Source: Ruegeria sp. R13_0 (GTDB lineage Bacteria > Pseudomonadota > Alphaproteobacteria > Rhodobacterales > Rhodobacteraceae). Taken from it: DNA of 64,000 bases. Shown in pieces: positions 1 through 8,412 of this stretch. Position numbers and translations under genes: made by a program. Within the stretch, counting starts at the first letter, position 1; each line of letters begins with the position of its first letter. Under the pieces are notes generated by a model, which worked only from the letters and a program-made list of their open reading frames with translations, had not been told where the DNA came from and did no database searches. Where the stretch lies: NCBI RefSeq assembly GCF_017743995.1, contig NZ_JAGHRB010000003.1:124001-188000 (forward strand). The letters are read 5' to 3'.

Positions 1-107
1 CGAAAACCTATGCCCAGCGCACGATCCCTGTGATTGGCTACAAAGATGGCAAGAGGGTTCTGATCTCCAACGAAATTCCCGAAAACACACCGAAAGACTG
101 GAACTGA
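1..107 (+). CDS. 3' end of a probable ABC transporter substrate-binding protein
   Basis: Only the last 34 codons are in the window (frame from base 3, stop TGA at 105-107); the peptide ends ENTPKDWN. It lies 14 bases upstream of a LivF-type ATPase and two LivH/LivM-type permeases. The expected partner is a periplasmic type-1 binding protein of the branched-chain amino acid/urea/amide class, and the tail fits that class. The assignment is mainly from context, because no binding-fold motif is present in the fragment. The second ATPase (LivG type) usual for this transporter class is not downstream and is presumably upstream of the window. Confidence 0.5.
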   Translation, partial: KTYAQRTIPVIGYKDGKRVLISNEIPENTPKDWN

Positions 108-121
108 GCCAAAAGACGGGG

Positions 122-853
122 GTGGTTCCAGCCCCCGTTTCCAATCCGATGCTGAATGTTGAAAACCTAATAGTTTCTCACGGTCCGATCGAGGCCGTGC
201 ACGGCATCTCTTTCGCCGTGGACAAGGGCCGCTGTGTGTCCTTGCTGGGCCCCAATGGCGCGGGCAAGACCTCGACCATCTCGGCACTGATGGGTGTGGT
301 CAAGTCCTCGGGCCGGATCACCTTTGACGGGGCCGATATCTCTGCGTTGCCTGTGGAAGCCCGCGTGCAGGCGGGTATGTCCGTGGCGCCCGAAGGGCGG
401 CGGATCTTCTCGAACCTGAGCGTCGAGGAAAATCTGGTGCTCGGCGGAGCAACGCGTTCTGACCGCACTGCTAAGGAAGCCGACATCGCCCACTGGCTTG
501 AGACCTTTCCGATCCTTGGCGAACGCAAAGACCAACCCGCCGGCACCTTGTCGGGCGGTGAGCAGCAGATGCTGGCCATTTCCCGCGCCTTGATGACACG
601 CCCCAAGATCCTGCTGCTGGACGAACCCAGCCTGGGTCTGGCCCCCAAGATCGTAAGCCAGATTTTCCAGATGATCGAACAGCTGAAGGCGCAGGGAATG
701 ACGATCCTTCTGGTCGAACAGAACGCAACGCAAGCGCTGCGCCTGTCGGACTACGCCTACCTTCTGAACAACGGACGGATCGTGGCCGAGGGGACGAAGG
801 AAACACTGGGCCAAAGCAGCGCGCTTATGGCGGAACTGACGGGGATCGCCTGA
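122..853 (+). CDS. LivF-type ABC transporter ATP-binding protein
   Basis: Cytoplasmic ATPase subunit of a branched-chain amino acid/amide-type importer. The protein has Walker A GPNGAGKT at residues 43-50, signature LSGGEQQ near 143, Walker B LLLDEP near 164, and VEQNA where other ABC ATPases have the H-loop histidine, which is typical of LivF/UrtE proteins. The length (243 aa) matches LivF. A GTG start at 122 follows a G-rich run; the ATG at 149 (MLNVEN) is an alternative with no visible ribosome binding site. It is followed after one base by the permease genes and then a formamidase, so the cargo is more likely a small amide or urea than an amino acid. Function is by family; substrate is inferred. 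Confidence 0.9.
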   Translation: MVPAPVSNPMLNVENLIVSHGPIEAVHGISFAVDKGRCVSLLGPNGAGKTSTISALMGVVKSSGRITFDGADISALPVEARVQAGMSVAPEGRRIFSNLSVEENLVLGGATRSDRTAKEADIAHWLETFPILGERKDQPAGTLSGGEQQMLAISRALMTRPKILLLDEPSLGLAPKIVSQIFQMIEQLKAQGMTILLVEQNATQALRLSDYAYLLNNGRIVAEGTKETLGQSSALMAELTGIA

Positions 854-854
854 C

Positions 855-1751
855 ATGGAATATGTGGCCCAGCAGATGATGAACGCGCTCGCCTTTGGTG
901 CTGAATATGCGCTGATTGCACTCGGTCTTGCGATTGTCTTTTCGATCATGGGGCTGGTGAACTTTGCCCATGGTGAGGTGATCGCGGTTGGCGGCTACAC
1001 AATGGTAGCCTTTGCCGCACTGGCACTGAACAACCCGTTCATCGTGATAGGCGGAGCGATCGCCGCTGCGATCCTGATGTCCCTTCTGCTTGAACGCGTG
1101 GCGTTCCGACCCGTGCGATACGCGGACCCGACAACCGGTCTGCTGACCGCCTTTGGTGTCTCAATCATTCTGCAAAACGTGTTTCTGCTTGCAGTCTCAC
1201 CACGCCCCGTGGCCGTGACATCGTTGTACTTCCTCGACTGGCCCGTGCAGCTTTTCGGCGTTCAGGTATCCTCCCTTCAGGTGTTCGAGGCGGTGACGAC
1301 GGTACTGGTGATCGTCGGACTGATGCTGTTTCTCAAACGCACAACACTGGGTCTGGCCATGCGCGCTGCCTCCTTGGATTTTGAGATGGTCCGGATGGTC
1401 GGCGTCAAATCCAACAGGGTGTTTGCAGTGGCCTTCATGGTGTCGGGCCTGCTTGCCGGGCTGGCCTGTATCTTCATCATGGCGCGGCGTGGGTCGGTTG
1501 ATCCGCATTTGGGGTTCAACCCGGTCCTCAAGGCCTTTGTGGCTTGCGTCGTCGGAGGGTTCGGCAGCCTGCCCGGAGCCGTGCTGGGCGGCTTTCTTCT
1601 TGGCGCCATCGAGGTCGCGATGCTGGTCCTGCTACCGCAGGAATATGGCGGTATGAAAGACGCTTTTGTCTTTGGAATCATAGCCCTTGTTCTGGTCTGG
1701 AGGCCGGATGGCATCCTGTCGCCCCCCACTGAGAAGGGGGACAAGATATGA
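855..1751 (+). CDS. LivH-type ABC transporter permease
   Basis: Inner-membrane permease subunit of the same importer. It is 298 aa, almost entirely hydrophobic, with about eight membrane segments and the conserved LivH-type region MGLVNFAHGEVIAVGG near residues 31-46. A cytoplasmic loop with ALRAAS-like residues (LAMRAASLDFEMVRMVGV) precedes the last helices, the usual ATPase contact in this family. It starts one base after the ATPase stop and overlaps the next permease by 4 bases, indicating translational coupling. The cargo (probably an amide, from the adjacent formamidase) is an inference. Confidence 0.9.
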   Translation: MEYVAQQMMNALAFGAEYALIALGLAIVFSIMGLVNFAHGEVIAVGGYTMVAFAALALNNPFIVIGGAIAAAILMSLLLERVAFRPVRYADPTTGLLTAFGVSIILQNVFLLAVSPRPVAVTSLYFLDWPVQLFGVQVSSLQVFEAVTTVLVIVGLMLFLKRTTLGLAMRAASLDFEMVRMVGVKSNRVFAVAFMVSGLLAGLACIFIMARRGSVDPHLGFNPVLKAFVACVVGGFGSLPGAVLGGFLLGAIEVAMLVLLPQEYGGMKDAFVFGIIALVLVWRPDGILSPPTEKGDKI

Positions 1752-2776
1752 TTCTGAACCCCAGTCAGAAACGCGGGCTGGTGGGCGCTGCGATCCTAGC
1801 CGTCGTATTGATCGCGATTGGGCTGATCGTGACCTATTTCGGCTCGCGCTACCAACTGCGGCTGGTCTATAGCGCCTATGTGAACCTGCTGGTCGTATTG
1901 GCTATGCAGGTGTTCATGGGCAACGCGCGCCTGACCAACCTCAGCCACAGTGCCTTTATGGGGATCGGTGCCTATGTGGCCGCGATCTGCGTGACGCCGG
2001 TAACGGTCAAATCCATTTCTCTTCCGGATGCGCCTTGGGGGTTGAATGCCTTTTCGTTGGACCCGGTCAGTTCGGCACTGCTTGCGATAGTGATCACCGC
2101 TGTTCTGGCCCTGATCGTTGGGCTGTTTGTCGTGCGCCTGACGGGATCTGGCGTGACCATCTTTTCCCTAGCCGTCCTGGTCATCGTGCATTCGGTATTC
2201 CTGTACCGCACCGACATTTTCAAAGGAAATCAGGCGTTTTTCGGCATTCCGCAGGTGTTTTCACTGACGTCAATCGTGATCTTGTCCGTGTTCGTCGTGT
2301 TCATCGTGCGCCTTTTTCGCGAAAGCCGCTGGGGCATCCAGCTGCGTGCTTGCGCCGATGATGAGGTCGGAGCCGCCGCAATGGGTGTAAACATTCGCCG
2401 GTTACGCCTGATTGCCTGGGTCCTGTCAGCCATACTGCTTGCAGTCGCCGGGATTGCCTACGCGTATTTCCTTGGCACGATCAGCGCGCGGCCCTTCTAT
2501 TTCAACCACGTCTTCCTGACACTCGCCATGCTGATCCTTGGGGGAATGCGGACGGTCACAGGTGCGGTTCTGGGCACGCTTTTGATCTCGTTCGGGTTGG
2601 AATGCGTGCGTTGGCTGGAAACCGGCCCGGTCCTGCTGGGCATCGACCTGCCCGAAGTGCTGGGCCTGTCGGGTATTGCTCTGGGAACAGTCATTGTACT
2701 GACTATGGCCCTGCGCCCCGGAGGGATCATGGGTGATCAAGAAATCGAAGACCTGGTTCTGAAAAAACAGGAGTAA
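1748..2776 (+). CDS. LivM-type ABC transporter permease
   Basis: Second membrane subunit of the importer, 342 aa. It carries the LivM-like segment NARLTNLSHSAFMGIGAY near residues 58-75 and the C-terminal cytoplasmic motif RACADDEVGAAAMGV, which corresponds to the conserved 'EAA-like' loop of LivM proteins. Multiple hydrophobic segments run through the protein. The start ATG overlaps the stop of the LivH-like gene (ATGA) and the stop lies three bases before the formamidase start. All four downstream genes therefore look like one operon. Confidence 0.9.
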   Translation: MILNPSQKRGLVGAAILAVVLIAIGLIVTYFGSRYQLRLVYSAYVNLLVVLAMQVFMGNARLTNLSHSAFMGIGAYVAAICVTPVTVKSISLPDAPWGLNAFSLDPVSSALLAIVITAVLALIVGLFVVRLTGSGVTIFSLAVLVIVHSVFLYRTDIFKGNQAFFGIPQVFSLTSIVILSVFVVFIVRLFRESRWGIQLRACADDEVGAAAMGVNIRRLRLIAWVLSAILLAVAGIAYAYFLGTISARPFYFNHVFLTLAMLILGGMRTVTGAVLGTLLISFGLECVRWLETGPVLLGIDLPEVLGLSGIALGTVIVLTMALRPGGIMGDQEIEDLVLKKQE

Positions 2777-2779
2777 GTC

Positions 2780-3718
2780 ATGGGTTGCAACCACACTATT
2801 CACAAACACAACCACCATTTCGGCTGGGACAACTCCATCGAACCCGTCCTGAGCGTCGACCCCGGCGAGACCGTTGAGGTCGAAACCATCGACAGTTCGG
2901 GCGGGCAGTTGAACGCTTCCTCGACCCTGGCCGATCTGGGCAAGCTGTCTTTCGACGCGGTCAATCCGGTCACGGGGCCGATCCACATCAATGGGGCCGA
3001 GCCCGGTGATACGGTTGCCGTGACCTTTCTGGATTTCAAGCCTTCGGGCTGGGGTTGGACCGCCAACATCCCCGGTTTTGGCCTGCTGACCGATCAGTTT
3101 CCCGACGCAGCCCTGCATATCTGGAACTATGACGCCAATGCAATGACCCCTGCCCTGTTCGGCCCGGGTGGGAAGGTACCGCTGAAGCCGTTCGTCGGCA
3201 CAATCGGCCTGGCGCTGGCCGAGCCGGGTCTGCACTCCGTCGTCCCTCCCCGTCGTGTAGGCGGCAATCTGGACATCCGCGACAATTGCGTGGGCACAAC
3301 GCTATACCTCCCGGTTGAAGTGGCGGGTGGGATGCTGTCTTTGGGGGACACCCATGCGGCACAAGGCGATGGCGAGATTTGCGGCACCGCCATCGAAAGC
3401 CCTATGGACGTGGCCATCAAAGTCGACCTTCTCAAAGGCGAAAACCTGCCCTATCCCCGGTTTGAAACCAACGGCCCCGTCACCCGCCATTTCGATGCCT
3501 CCGGCTACAAGGCGACAACAGGCATAGGCGAGGACCTCATGCAGGCCGCCCGCGATGCGGTGGCGGGCATGGTCGATTGGATCTCGGCCACGACGGGGAT
3601 GTCAGCTCTTGATGCCTACATGCTCTGCTCGGTCTGCGGCGACCTACGGATCAGTGAGATCGTTGACATCCCGAACTGGACGGTCTCATTCTACTTTCCG
3701 AAGATAGTTCTGGACTGA
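2780..3718 (+). CDS. fmdA: acetamidase/formamidase family protein
   Basis: Cytoplasmic hydrolase predicted to split a short-chain amide (formamide or acetamide) into ammonia and the acid. The 312-aa protein has family hallmarks: an N-terminal His-rich start (HTIHKHNHHFGWD), GPIHINGAEPGDTV near residues 69-82, and GDTHAAQGDGEICGTAIE near 188-205, which is the most recognisable signature of the FmdA/AmdA family. A good ribosome binding site (AGGAG) precedes ATG 2780. It is the last gene of the importer operon, so uptake and hydrolysis of the amide are probably co-expressed for nitrogen supply. The exact amide cannot be told from sequence. It ends convergent to nrdJ. Confidence 0.88.
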   Translation: MGCNHTIHKHNHHFGWDNSIEPVLSVDPGETVEVETIDSSGGQLNASSTLADLGKLSFDAVNPVTGPIHINGAEPGDTVAVTFLDFKPSGWGWTANIPGFGLLTDQFPDAALHIWNYDANAMTPALFGPGGKVPLKPFVGTIGLALAEPGLHSVVPPRRVGGNLDIRDNCVGTTLYLPVEVAGGMLSLGDTHAAQGDGEICGTAIESPMDVAIKVDLLKGENLPYPRFETNGPVTRHFDASGYKATTGIGEDLMQAARDAVAGMVDWISATTGMSALDAYMLCSVCGDLRISEIVDIPNWTVSFYFPKIVLD

Positions 3719-3785
3719 GGAACGCCTAAATGGCCGGTAGTCGTAAATCTCCGTAATCCGAGAAATCAAACTCCGCGCCCTCACC

Positions 3786-6068
3786 TCAGCCACATTTCGA
3801 ATAACCGCAGCTTCTGCACGTCATGCAGCCTTCTATCATCACCATGTCATACTGCCCACAGGATGGGCATGCCTTGCCGCGCGGTGCATCCATGTTGACG
3901 ACCTGTGCCTGAGGGTCGGACTTCAGTCCCATCCCCTCTCCCTCCAGGAAGCCGATGTTGACCATGTGCTGCTCGATCACCCCGCCAATTGCTGCCAGGA
4001 TCGAGGGAATATATTTGCCCTTCACCCAGGCTCCACCGCGCGGATCGAACACGGCCTTCAGCTCCTCGACCACGAACGACACATCCCCGCCCCGCCGGAA
4101 CACGGCCGAGATCATGCGGGTCAGCGCCAGCGTCCAGGCGTAATGCTCCATATTCTTCGAGTTGATGAACACTTCGAACGGACGGCGACGGCCTCCGATG
4201 ACAATATCGTTGATCGTCAGATAGATCGCATGCTCACTGTCGGGCCATTTCAACTTGTAGGTCGACCCCTCTAGCGACTGCGGGCGGTCCAGCGGCTCGG
4301 ACATGTAAACGACGTCACCGCCATCGACCTCATGCGGGGCAGCCGCACTTTCGCCCGGCGCCGTATCGGCACTTTCCGATACGGTCAGGACCGAGCCGGT
4401 CACATCATTGGGGCGATAGGTCGTACAGCCTTTGCAACCCTGATCCCAGGCCTGCATGTAGACATCCTTGAAAGCATCAAAACTGATATCCTCAGGGCAG
4501 TTGATCGTTTTGGAGATCGAACTGTCGATCCATTTCTGCGCCGCGGCCTGCATTTTCACGTGATCGGACGGAGACAGCGTTTGAGCATTCACGAAAAACT
4601 CCGGCAGGTCCTTGTCGCCAAACTTGTCGCGCCACATCTGCACGGCATAGTCCACCACCTCTTCTTCGGTGCGCGAGCCATCCTTCTGCAACACCTTACG
4701 CGTGTAGGCATAGGCAAAGACCGGCTCGATCCCCGACGACACGTTCCCAGCATAGAGAGAGATCGTGCCCGTCGGCGCGATCGAGGTCAGCAAAGCGTTA
4801 CGGATCCCATGCGCGCGGATTTCATCGCGCACATCGTCATCCATCTGCTGCATCGTGCCGCTGGCGAGGAACTTCTCGGCATCGAACAAGGGAAACGCCC
4901 CCTTCTCCTTCGCCAATTGCACCGAGGCCAGATACGCGGCGCGGGCGATCGCGTGCAACCAGCGCTCGGTTTGACGCGCCGCCTCGTCAGAGCCATAGCG
5001 CAGGCCCAGCATCAAAAGCGCATCCGCCAGACCTGTCACACCCAGTCCGATGCGGCGCTTGGCCTGCGCCTCGGCCTCTTGTTCGGGCAGAGGGAATTTC
5101 GACGCGTCCACCACATTGTCCATCATGCGCACAGCGGTAGCGACCAGCTCTTTCAGAGCGTCCTCGTCCAGATGCGCGGCGTCTTCGAAAGGTTCAGCCA
5201 CCAACCGGGCCAGATTGATCGATCCCAACAGGCACGCGCCATAAGGAGGCAGAGGTTGCTCGCCACAGGGGTTGGTCGCGGCAATCGTTTCGACATAGCT
5301 CAGATTGTTGGCCGCGTTGATGCGGTCGATGAAGATCACGCCTGGCTCCGCATAGTCATAGGTCGCCTGCATGATCTTGTTCCACAGGTCCCGCGCCTGA
5401 ACGGTGTGATAGACCTTTCCGCCGAACACCAGCTCCCACGGGCCGTCGGCTTTGACGGCCTCCATGAACGGGTCAGTCACCAGCACCGACATGTTGAACA
5501 TGCGAAGGCGCGCCGGGTCAGACTTGGCAGTGATGAACTGTTCGATATCCGGATGATCGCAGCGCATCGTCGCCATCATCGCGCCCCGGCGCGAGCCTGC
5601 GGACATGATCGTCCGGCACATGGCGTCCCAAACATCCATGAACGACAACGGCCCCGATGCATCCGCAGCGACGCCTTTCACATCCGCCCCACGCGGGCGG
5701 ATGGTCGAGAAATCATAACCGATCCCGCCACCCTGCTGCATGGTCAGCGCGGCCTCTTTCAGCATATCGAAAATACCGCCCATGCTGTCGGGCACGGTGC
5801 CCATGACAAAACAGTTGAACAGGGTCACCTGTCGCGCGGTCCCAGCGCCTGCGGTGATGCGGCCGGCAGGCAGGTATTTGAAATCCTCCAGCGCGGCGTA
5901 GAACTTTTCTTCCCAATGCGCCGGGTCAGCCTCAACCCGCGCCAGATCGCGCGCGATACGTCGCCAGCTGTCCTCGATCGTCTGGTCGATGGGCGTGCCA
6001 TCCGCCTGTTTAAAGCGGTATTTCATGTCCCAGATCTGCTCGGCGATGGGGGCGGCAAAGCGGCTCAT
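3786..6068 (-). CDS. nrdJ: adenosylcobalamin-dependent (class II) ribonucleotide reductase
   Basis: Reduces ribonucleotides to deoxyribonucleotides using adenosylcobalamin, without a separate radical subunit. The 760-aa protein has LFNCFVMG (Cys86, first redox cysteine), the NPCGEQPLP active-site loop (Asn266, Cys268, Glu270), a CKGCTTYRPND segment, and a C-terminal zinc-ribbon/redox tail with CPSCG and CMTCRSCG. Length and the CPSCG tail match the NrdJ type of alphaproteobacteria. The upstream gap of about 130 bases holds two DnaA-box-like sequences and possible NrdR-like boxes. No B12 riboswitch is visible there. The gene stands alone, convergent with the formamidase and divergent from the DUF1489 gene. 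Confidence 0.96.
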   Translation of the reverse strand: MSRFAAPIAEQIWDMKYRFKQADGTPIDQTIEDSWRRIARDLARVEADPAHWEEKFYAALEDFKYLPAGRITAGAGTARQVTLFNCFVMGTVPDSMGGIFDMLKEAALTMQQGGGIGYDFSTIRPRGADVKGVAADASGPLSFMDVWDAMCRTIMSAGSRRGAMMATMRCDHPDIEQFITAKSDPARLRMFNMSVLVTDPFMEAVKADGPWELVFGGKVYHTVQARDLWNKIMQATYDYAEPGVIFIDRINAANNLSYVETIAATNPCGEQPLPPYGACLLGSINLARLVAEPFEDAAHLDEDALKELVATAVRMMDNVVDASKFPLPEQEAEAQAKRRIGLGVTGLADALLMLGLRYGSDEAARQTERWLHAIARAAYLASVQLAKEKGAFPLFDAEKFLASGTMQQMDDDVRDEIRAHGIRNALLTSIAPTGTISLYAGNVSSGIEPVFAYAYTRKVLQKDGSRTEEEVVDYAVQMWRDKFGDKDLPEFFVNAQTLSPSDHVKMQAAAQKWIDSSISKTINCPEDISFDAFKDVYMQAWDQGCKGCTTYRPNDVTGSVLTVSESADTAPGESAAAPHEVDGGDVVYMSEPLDRPQSLEGSTYKLKWPDSEHAIYLTINDIVIGGRRRPFEVFINSKNMEHYAWTLALTRMISAVFRRGGDVSFVVEELKAVFDPRGGAWVKGKYIPSILAAIGGVIEQHMVNIGFLEGEGMGLKSDPQAQVVNMDAPRGKACPSCGQYDMVMIEGCMTCRSCGYSKCG

Positions 6069-6092
6069 TGGTGATTCCTATTCAGCTGCGAG

Positions 6093-6141
6093 GCATACAA
6101 GATAGACCAAATTGGCCACCTAGCGCTACTATGACTTGATG
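6093..6141 (-). promoter_or_regulatory. possible pair of NrdR-like boxes upstream of nrdJ
   Basis: Two imperfect 16-base AT-containing boxes lie upstream of nrdJ: GCATACAAGATAGACC (6093-6108) and CTACTATGACTTGATG (6126-6141), centres 33 bases apart. NrdR normally binds two such partly palindromic boxes about three helical turns apart in front of nrd genes. The match is loose, so this is a weak call from position plus partial similarity. Confidence 0.3.
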
Positions 6142-6190
6142 CAATAACCCGTTAGCCCTACCTTCTTAACCAATTCCTTTGGGGCGACTC

Positions 6191-6210
6191 TGTGGGTAAG
6201 CTGTGGATAA
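6191..6210 (-). promoter_or_regulatory. two tandem DnaA boxes between nrdJ and the DUF1489 gene
   Basis: On the minus strand, bases 6210-6202 read TTATCCACA, a perfect match to the classical 9-base DnaA box, and 6199-6191 read TTACCCACA, one mismatch from it. The two copies have the same orientation with start points 11 bases apart, one helical turn. They lie about 125 bases upstream of the nrdJ start and cover the GTG start of the divergent gene. DnaA is known to regulate nrdAB in E. coli; a comparable role here is inferred. Confidence 0.55.
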
Positions 6211-6634
6211 TTTCGTAAACCTCGTCAAACTTTCGGTCGGGTCCGACAGCGTCGACACGCTGATGGCTTGGCAGGACAGCCGCAAGCCGCTTTACGCGGA
6301 TGGCTGCCCGCGCCACGTGACGCGCATGTGGCCAAAGCGCGAGGCCGAGATCCTGAACGGAGGTTCGATCTATTGGGTGATCAAAGGCGTAATCCAATGC
6401 CGCCAGCGTATCCTGCGCCTTGATGAGGTACGCGGTGAGGACGGTATCCGTCGCTGCGCCATTGTTCTCGACCCCGAGGTGCATCGCACCCAGAACGCGT
6501 TAAAACGCCCCTTTCAAGGCTGGCGTTATCTGAAACCCGAAGACACCCCTGCCGATCTTCCAAAAACGCGTGAGCAGGACGACGCCCTGCCCGACGACCT
6601 GAACCGCGCTCTGGCCGAAATCGGCATATTGTAG
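6203..6634 (+). CDS. DUF1489 family protein
   Basis: Small cytoplasmic protein of 143 aa of the alphaproteobacterial DUF1489 family, with no established biochemical function. The N-terminus (MDNFVNLVKLSVGSDSV) and the central YWVIKGVIQCRQRIL segment are characteristic. The GTG start at 6203 is chosen because family members begin just before the NLVKLSVG stretch; an upstream ATG is not available. The gene is divergent from nrdJ and ends directly against hisG (convergent, no gap). Its start codon lies inside a DnaA-box-like sequence. Confidence 0.8.
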   Translation: MDNFVNLVKLSVGSDSVDTLMAWQDSRKPLYADGCPRHVTRMWPKREAEILNGGSIYWVIKGVIQCRQRILRLDEVRGEDGIRRCAIVLDPEVHRTQNALKRPFQGWRYLKPEDTPADLPKTREQDDALPDDLNRALAEIGIL

Positions 6635-7324
6635 TCAGCGCAGGCGATCCAACAGCTCGGACAAAACCGCTTTGTCGCCAGCATCGTAGCTCGCCACACG
6701 GCTGCGCCACAGGGTCGCTTGCGATTGCAGGATGAGACCGTCCGACAGGATCTTCAGGTGATTGGCCCGCAATGTTTCACCGGTCGAGGTGATATCGGCA
6801 ACGGCCTCGGCGGTTTCGTTCATCACGGTACCTTCGGTCGCGCCCTGGCTGTCGACCAGAGCATAGTCGGCCACCCCGGCATCGGTCAGAAACTCACGCA
6901 CCAAACGGTGGTACTTGGTCGCAATCCGCAGCCGGTGACCATGTGTTCTGCGGAACGCAGCGGCGGCTGCATCCAGATCGTCCAGCGTATCCACATCCAC
7001 CCAACAGGCAGGAGTGGCGATGATCAGATCCGCCTTGCCAAAGCCAAGCGCGGCAATTTCTTCAACCTGTTGTTCCCAGCGCGGCAGCTTTTCCTGCACA
7101 AGGTCAACGCCCGTGACCCCCAGGTGAATACGACCCGCAGCCAGTTCACGCGGGATTTCCCCCGCCGACAGCAGGATCAACGAGACATCCTCGATCCCCT
7201 CGACCTTACCCGCATATTCCCGATCCGACCCGCTGCGCGACAGAGTGATGCCGCGCTTTTCGAACCACGAGAAAGTTTTCTCCATCAACCGGCCCTTAGA
7301 GGGCACGCCCAGTTTCAGGCTCAT
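6635..7324 (-). CDS. hisG: ATP phosphoribosyltransferase, short form
   Basis: Catalyses the first step of histidine biosynthesis, joining ATP and PRPP. At 229 aa it is the short form that lacks the C-terminal regulatory domain and needs HisZ as a regulatory subunit. It begins LKLGVPSKGRLMEKT, has a LGVTGVDLVQE region, and a PRPP-binding-like segment DITSTGETLRANHLK near residues 175-189. The start overlaps the hisZ stop by 4 bases, consistent with a HisG-HisZ complex made from coupled genes. Confidence 0.95.
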   Translation of the reverse strand: MSLKLGVPSKGRLMEKTFSWFEKRGITLSRSGSDREYAGKVEGIEDVSLILLSAGEIPRELAAGRIHLGVTGVDLVQEKLPRWEQQVEEIAALGFGKADLIIATPACWVDVDTLDDLDAAAAAFRRTHGHRLRIATKYHRLVREFLTDAGVADYALVDSQGATEGTVMNETAEAVADITSTGETLRANHLKILSDGLILQSQATLWRSRVASYDAGDKAVLSELLDRLR

Positions 7325-8409
7325 TGCGCGTCCTCCTCGATCTCAAGCATCAGGTCGGGGCGGATGACGCCGCCAACAGCCGGGATTTCTTCGCCACTGC
7401 CCAACTGCCGGGTCAGCGCATCATAGCGCCCGCCAGTGGCGATCGGAGGCAGATCGGGGCGACCTTCGGCGTAAAAGCCAAAGACAAACCCGTCGTAATA
7501 CTCCATCGAGGTCCGGCCATACGCAGCCTCGAAATCCAACCGTTCAACATCCACACCCCGCGCCTGCATCGCTGCGATCCGGGCTTCAAGCCGATCAAGA
7601 GCCTGCGTGATTTGCGGCAGGTCGACCGCCACATCGCGCAGCTGTTCAAGCGCGAATGGCATGGTCTCACGCACATTCAACAACGTCTCCAACCCGGCCA
7701 GTTCGTTGTCTGAGATGGGGGGCGTGTCGCGATCTTCACGCAGCGCTTCAATCCGCGCCTCGATCTCGGACGCACGACGCTTCCCGATCATCGGAATGTC
7801 GTTGTCCAGAGGATCTGCGGCATTCAGCAACGCGTCTCGCCCTTCGGGACCGGGTTTGCGGCCGGCAAACCGATCCAGAAGAATACGGAACCGGCGGGGG
7901 CGCCACAGATGTCGCATCAGGGCGGTCTTGCGACGCTCGGTCGTGCGAAGGCCCTCGACGGCTGCGGTCAGAATTCCGATATCCCCGGTCGCTGCCCGCA
8001 AAGGCAGACCCCGCAACTGCAAAGCAAACAGCGAGAACACCTCGGCGTCCGCACCGGATGGGTCGTCGCGATCAAAGACCTCATAGCCCACCTGGATATA
8101 TTCATTCGACCGATCCGGGTCATGTTCCTGACGGCGAAAGACCTCTCCGGAATATGTATAGCGCGCGGGTTCTGCGCCGTCGCTCATGTGCATCTGCACC
8201 ACCGGCAGAGTGAAATCCGGGCGCAGCATCTGCTCGCCCCGCAGAGCGTCCGACGTGACATAAGCGCGCCCGCGGATGTCTTCGCCATAGAGGTCCAGCA
8301 AGGTCTCGGCCGGTTGCAACAGAGGCGTATCGACCACCTGCGCGCCTGCGGCCTCGAACCGGACACGCATCATCGCGGCGCGGGCCTGTATCTGGGAACG
8401 GTTGGCCAT
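7321..8409 (-). CDS. hisZ: ATP phosphoribosyltransferase regulatory subunit
   Basis: Catalytically inactive histidyl-tRNA synthetase paralogue that binds short HisG and confers histidine feedback control. The 362-aa protein keeps the class II synthetase core (MLRPDFTLPVVQMHM near residue 62; YTYSGEVFRRQ near 85, motif 2-like; YYDGFVFGFYAEG near 294) but lacks the C-terminal anticodon-binding domain. It sits between hisS and hisG, separated from hisS by 3 bases and overlapping hisG. Confidence 0.93.
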   Translation of the reverse strand: MANRSQIQARAAMMRVRFEAAGAQVVDTPLLQPAETLLDLYGEDIRGRAYVTSDALRGEQMLRPDFTLPVVQMHMSDGAEPARYTYSGEVFRRQEHDPDRSNEYIQVGYEVFDRDDPSGADAEVFSLFALQLRGLPLRAATGDIGILTAAVEGLRTTERRKTALMRHLWRPRRFRILLDRFAGRKPGPEGRDALLNAADPLDNDIPMIGKRRASEIEARIEALREDRDTPPISDNELAGLETLLNVRETMPFALEQLRDVAVDLPQITQALDRLEARIAAMQARGVDVERLDFEAAYGRTSMEYYDGFVFGFYAEGRPDLPPIATGGRYDALTRQLGSGEEIPAVGGVIRPDLMLEIEEDAQ

Positions 8410-8412
8410 GGC

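Noticed and set aside
4332..6074. 580-codon open frame on the plus strand
   Set aside because: Antisense to nrdJ; composition is Arg/His-rich without any recognisable motif.
6069..6190. B12 riboswitch upstream of nrdJ
   Set aside because: The gap is about 130 bases and shows no B12-box-like core or the expected long folded leader.
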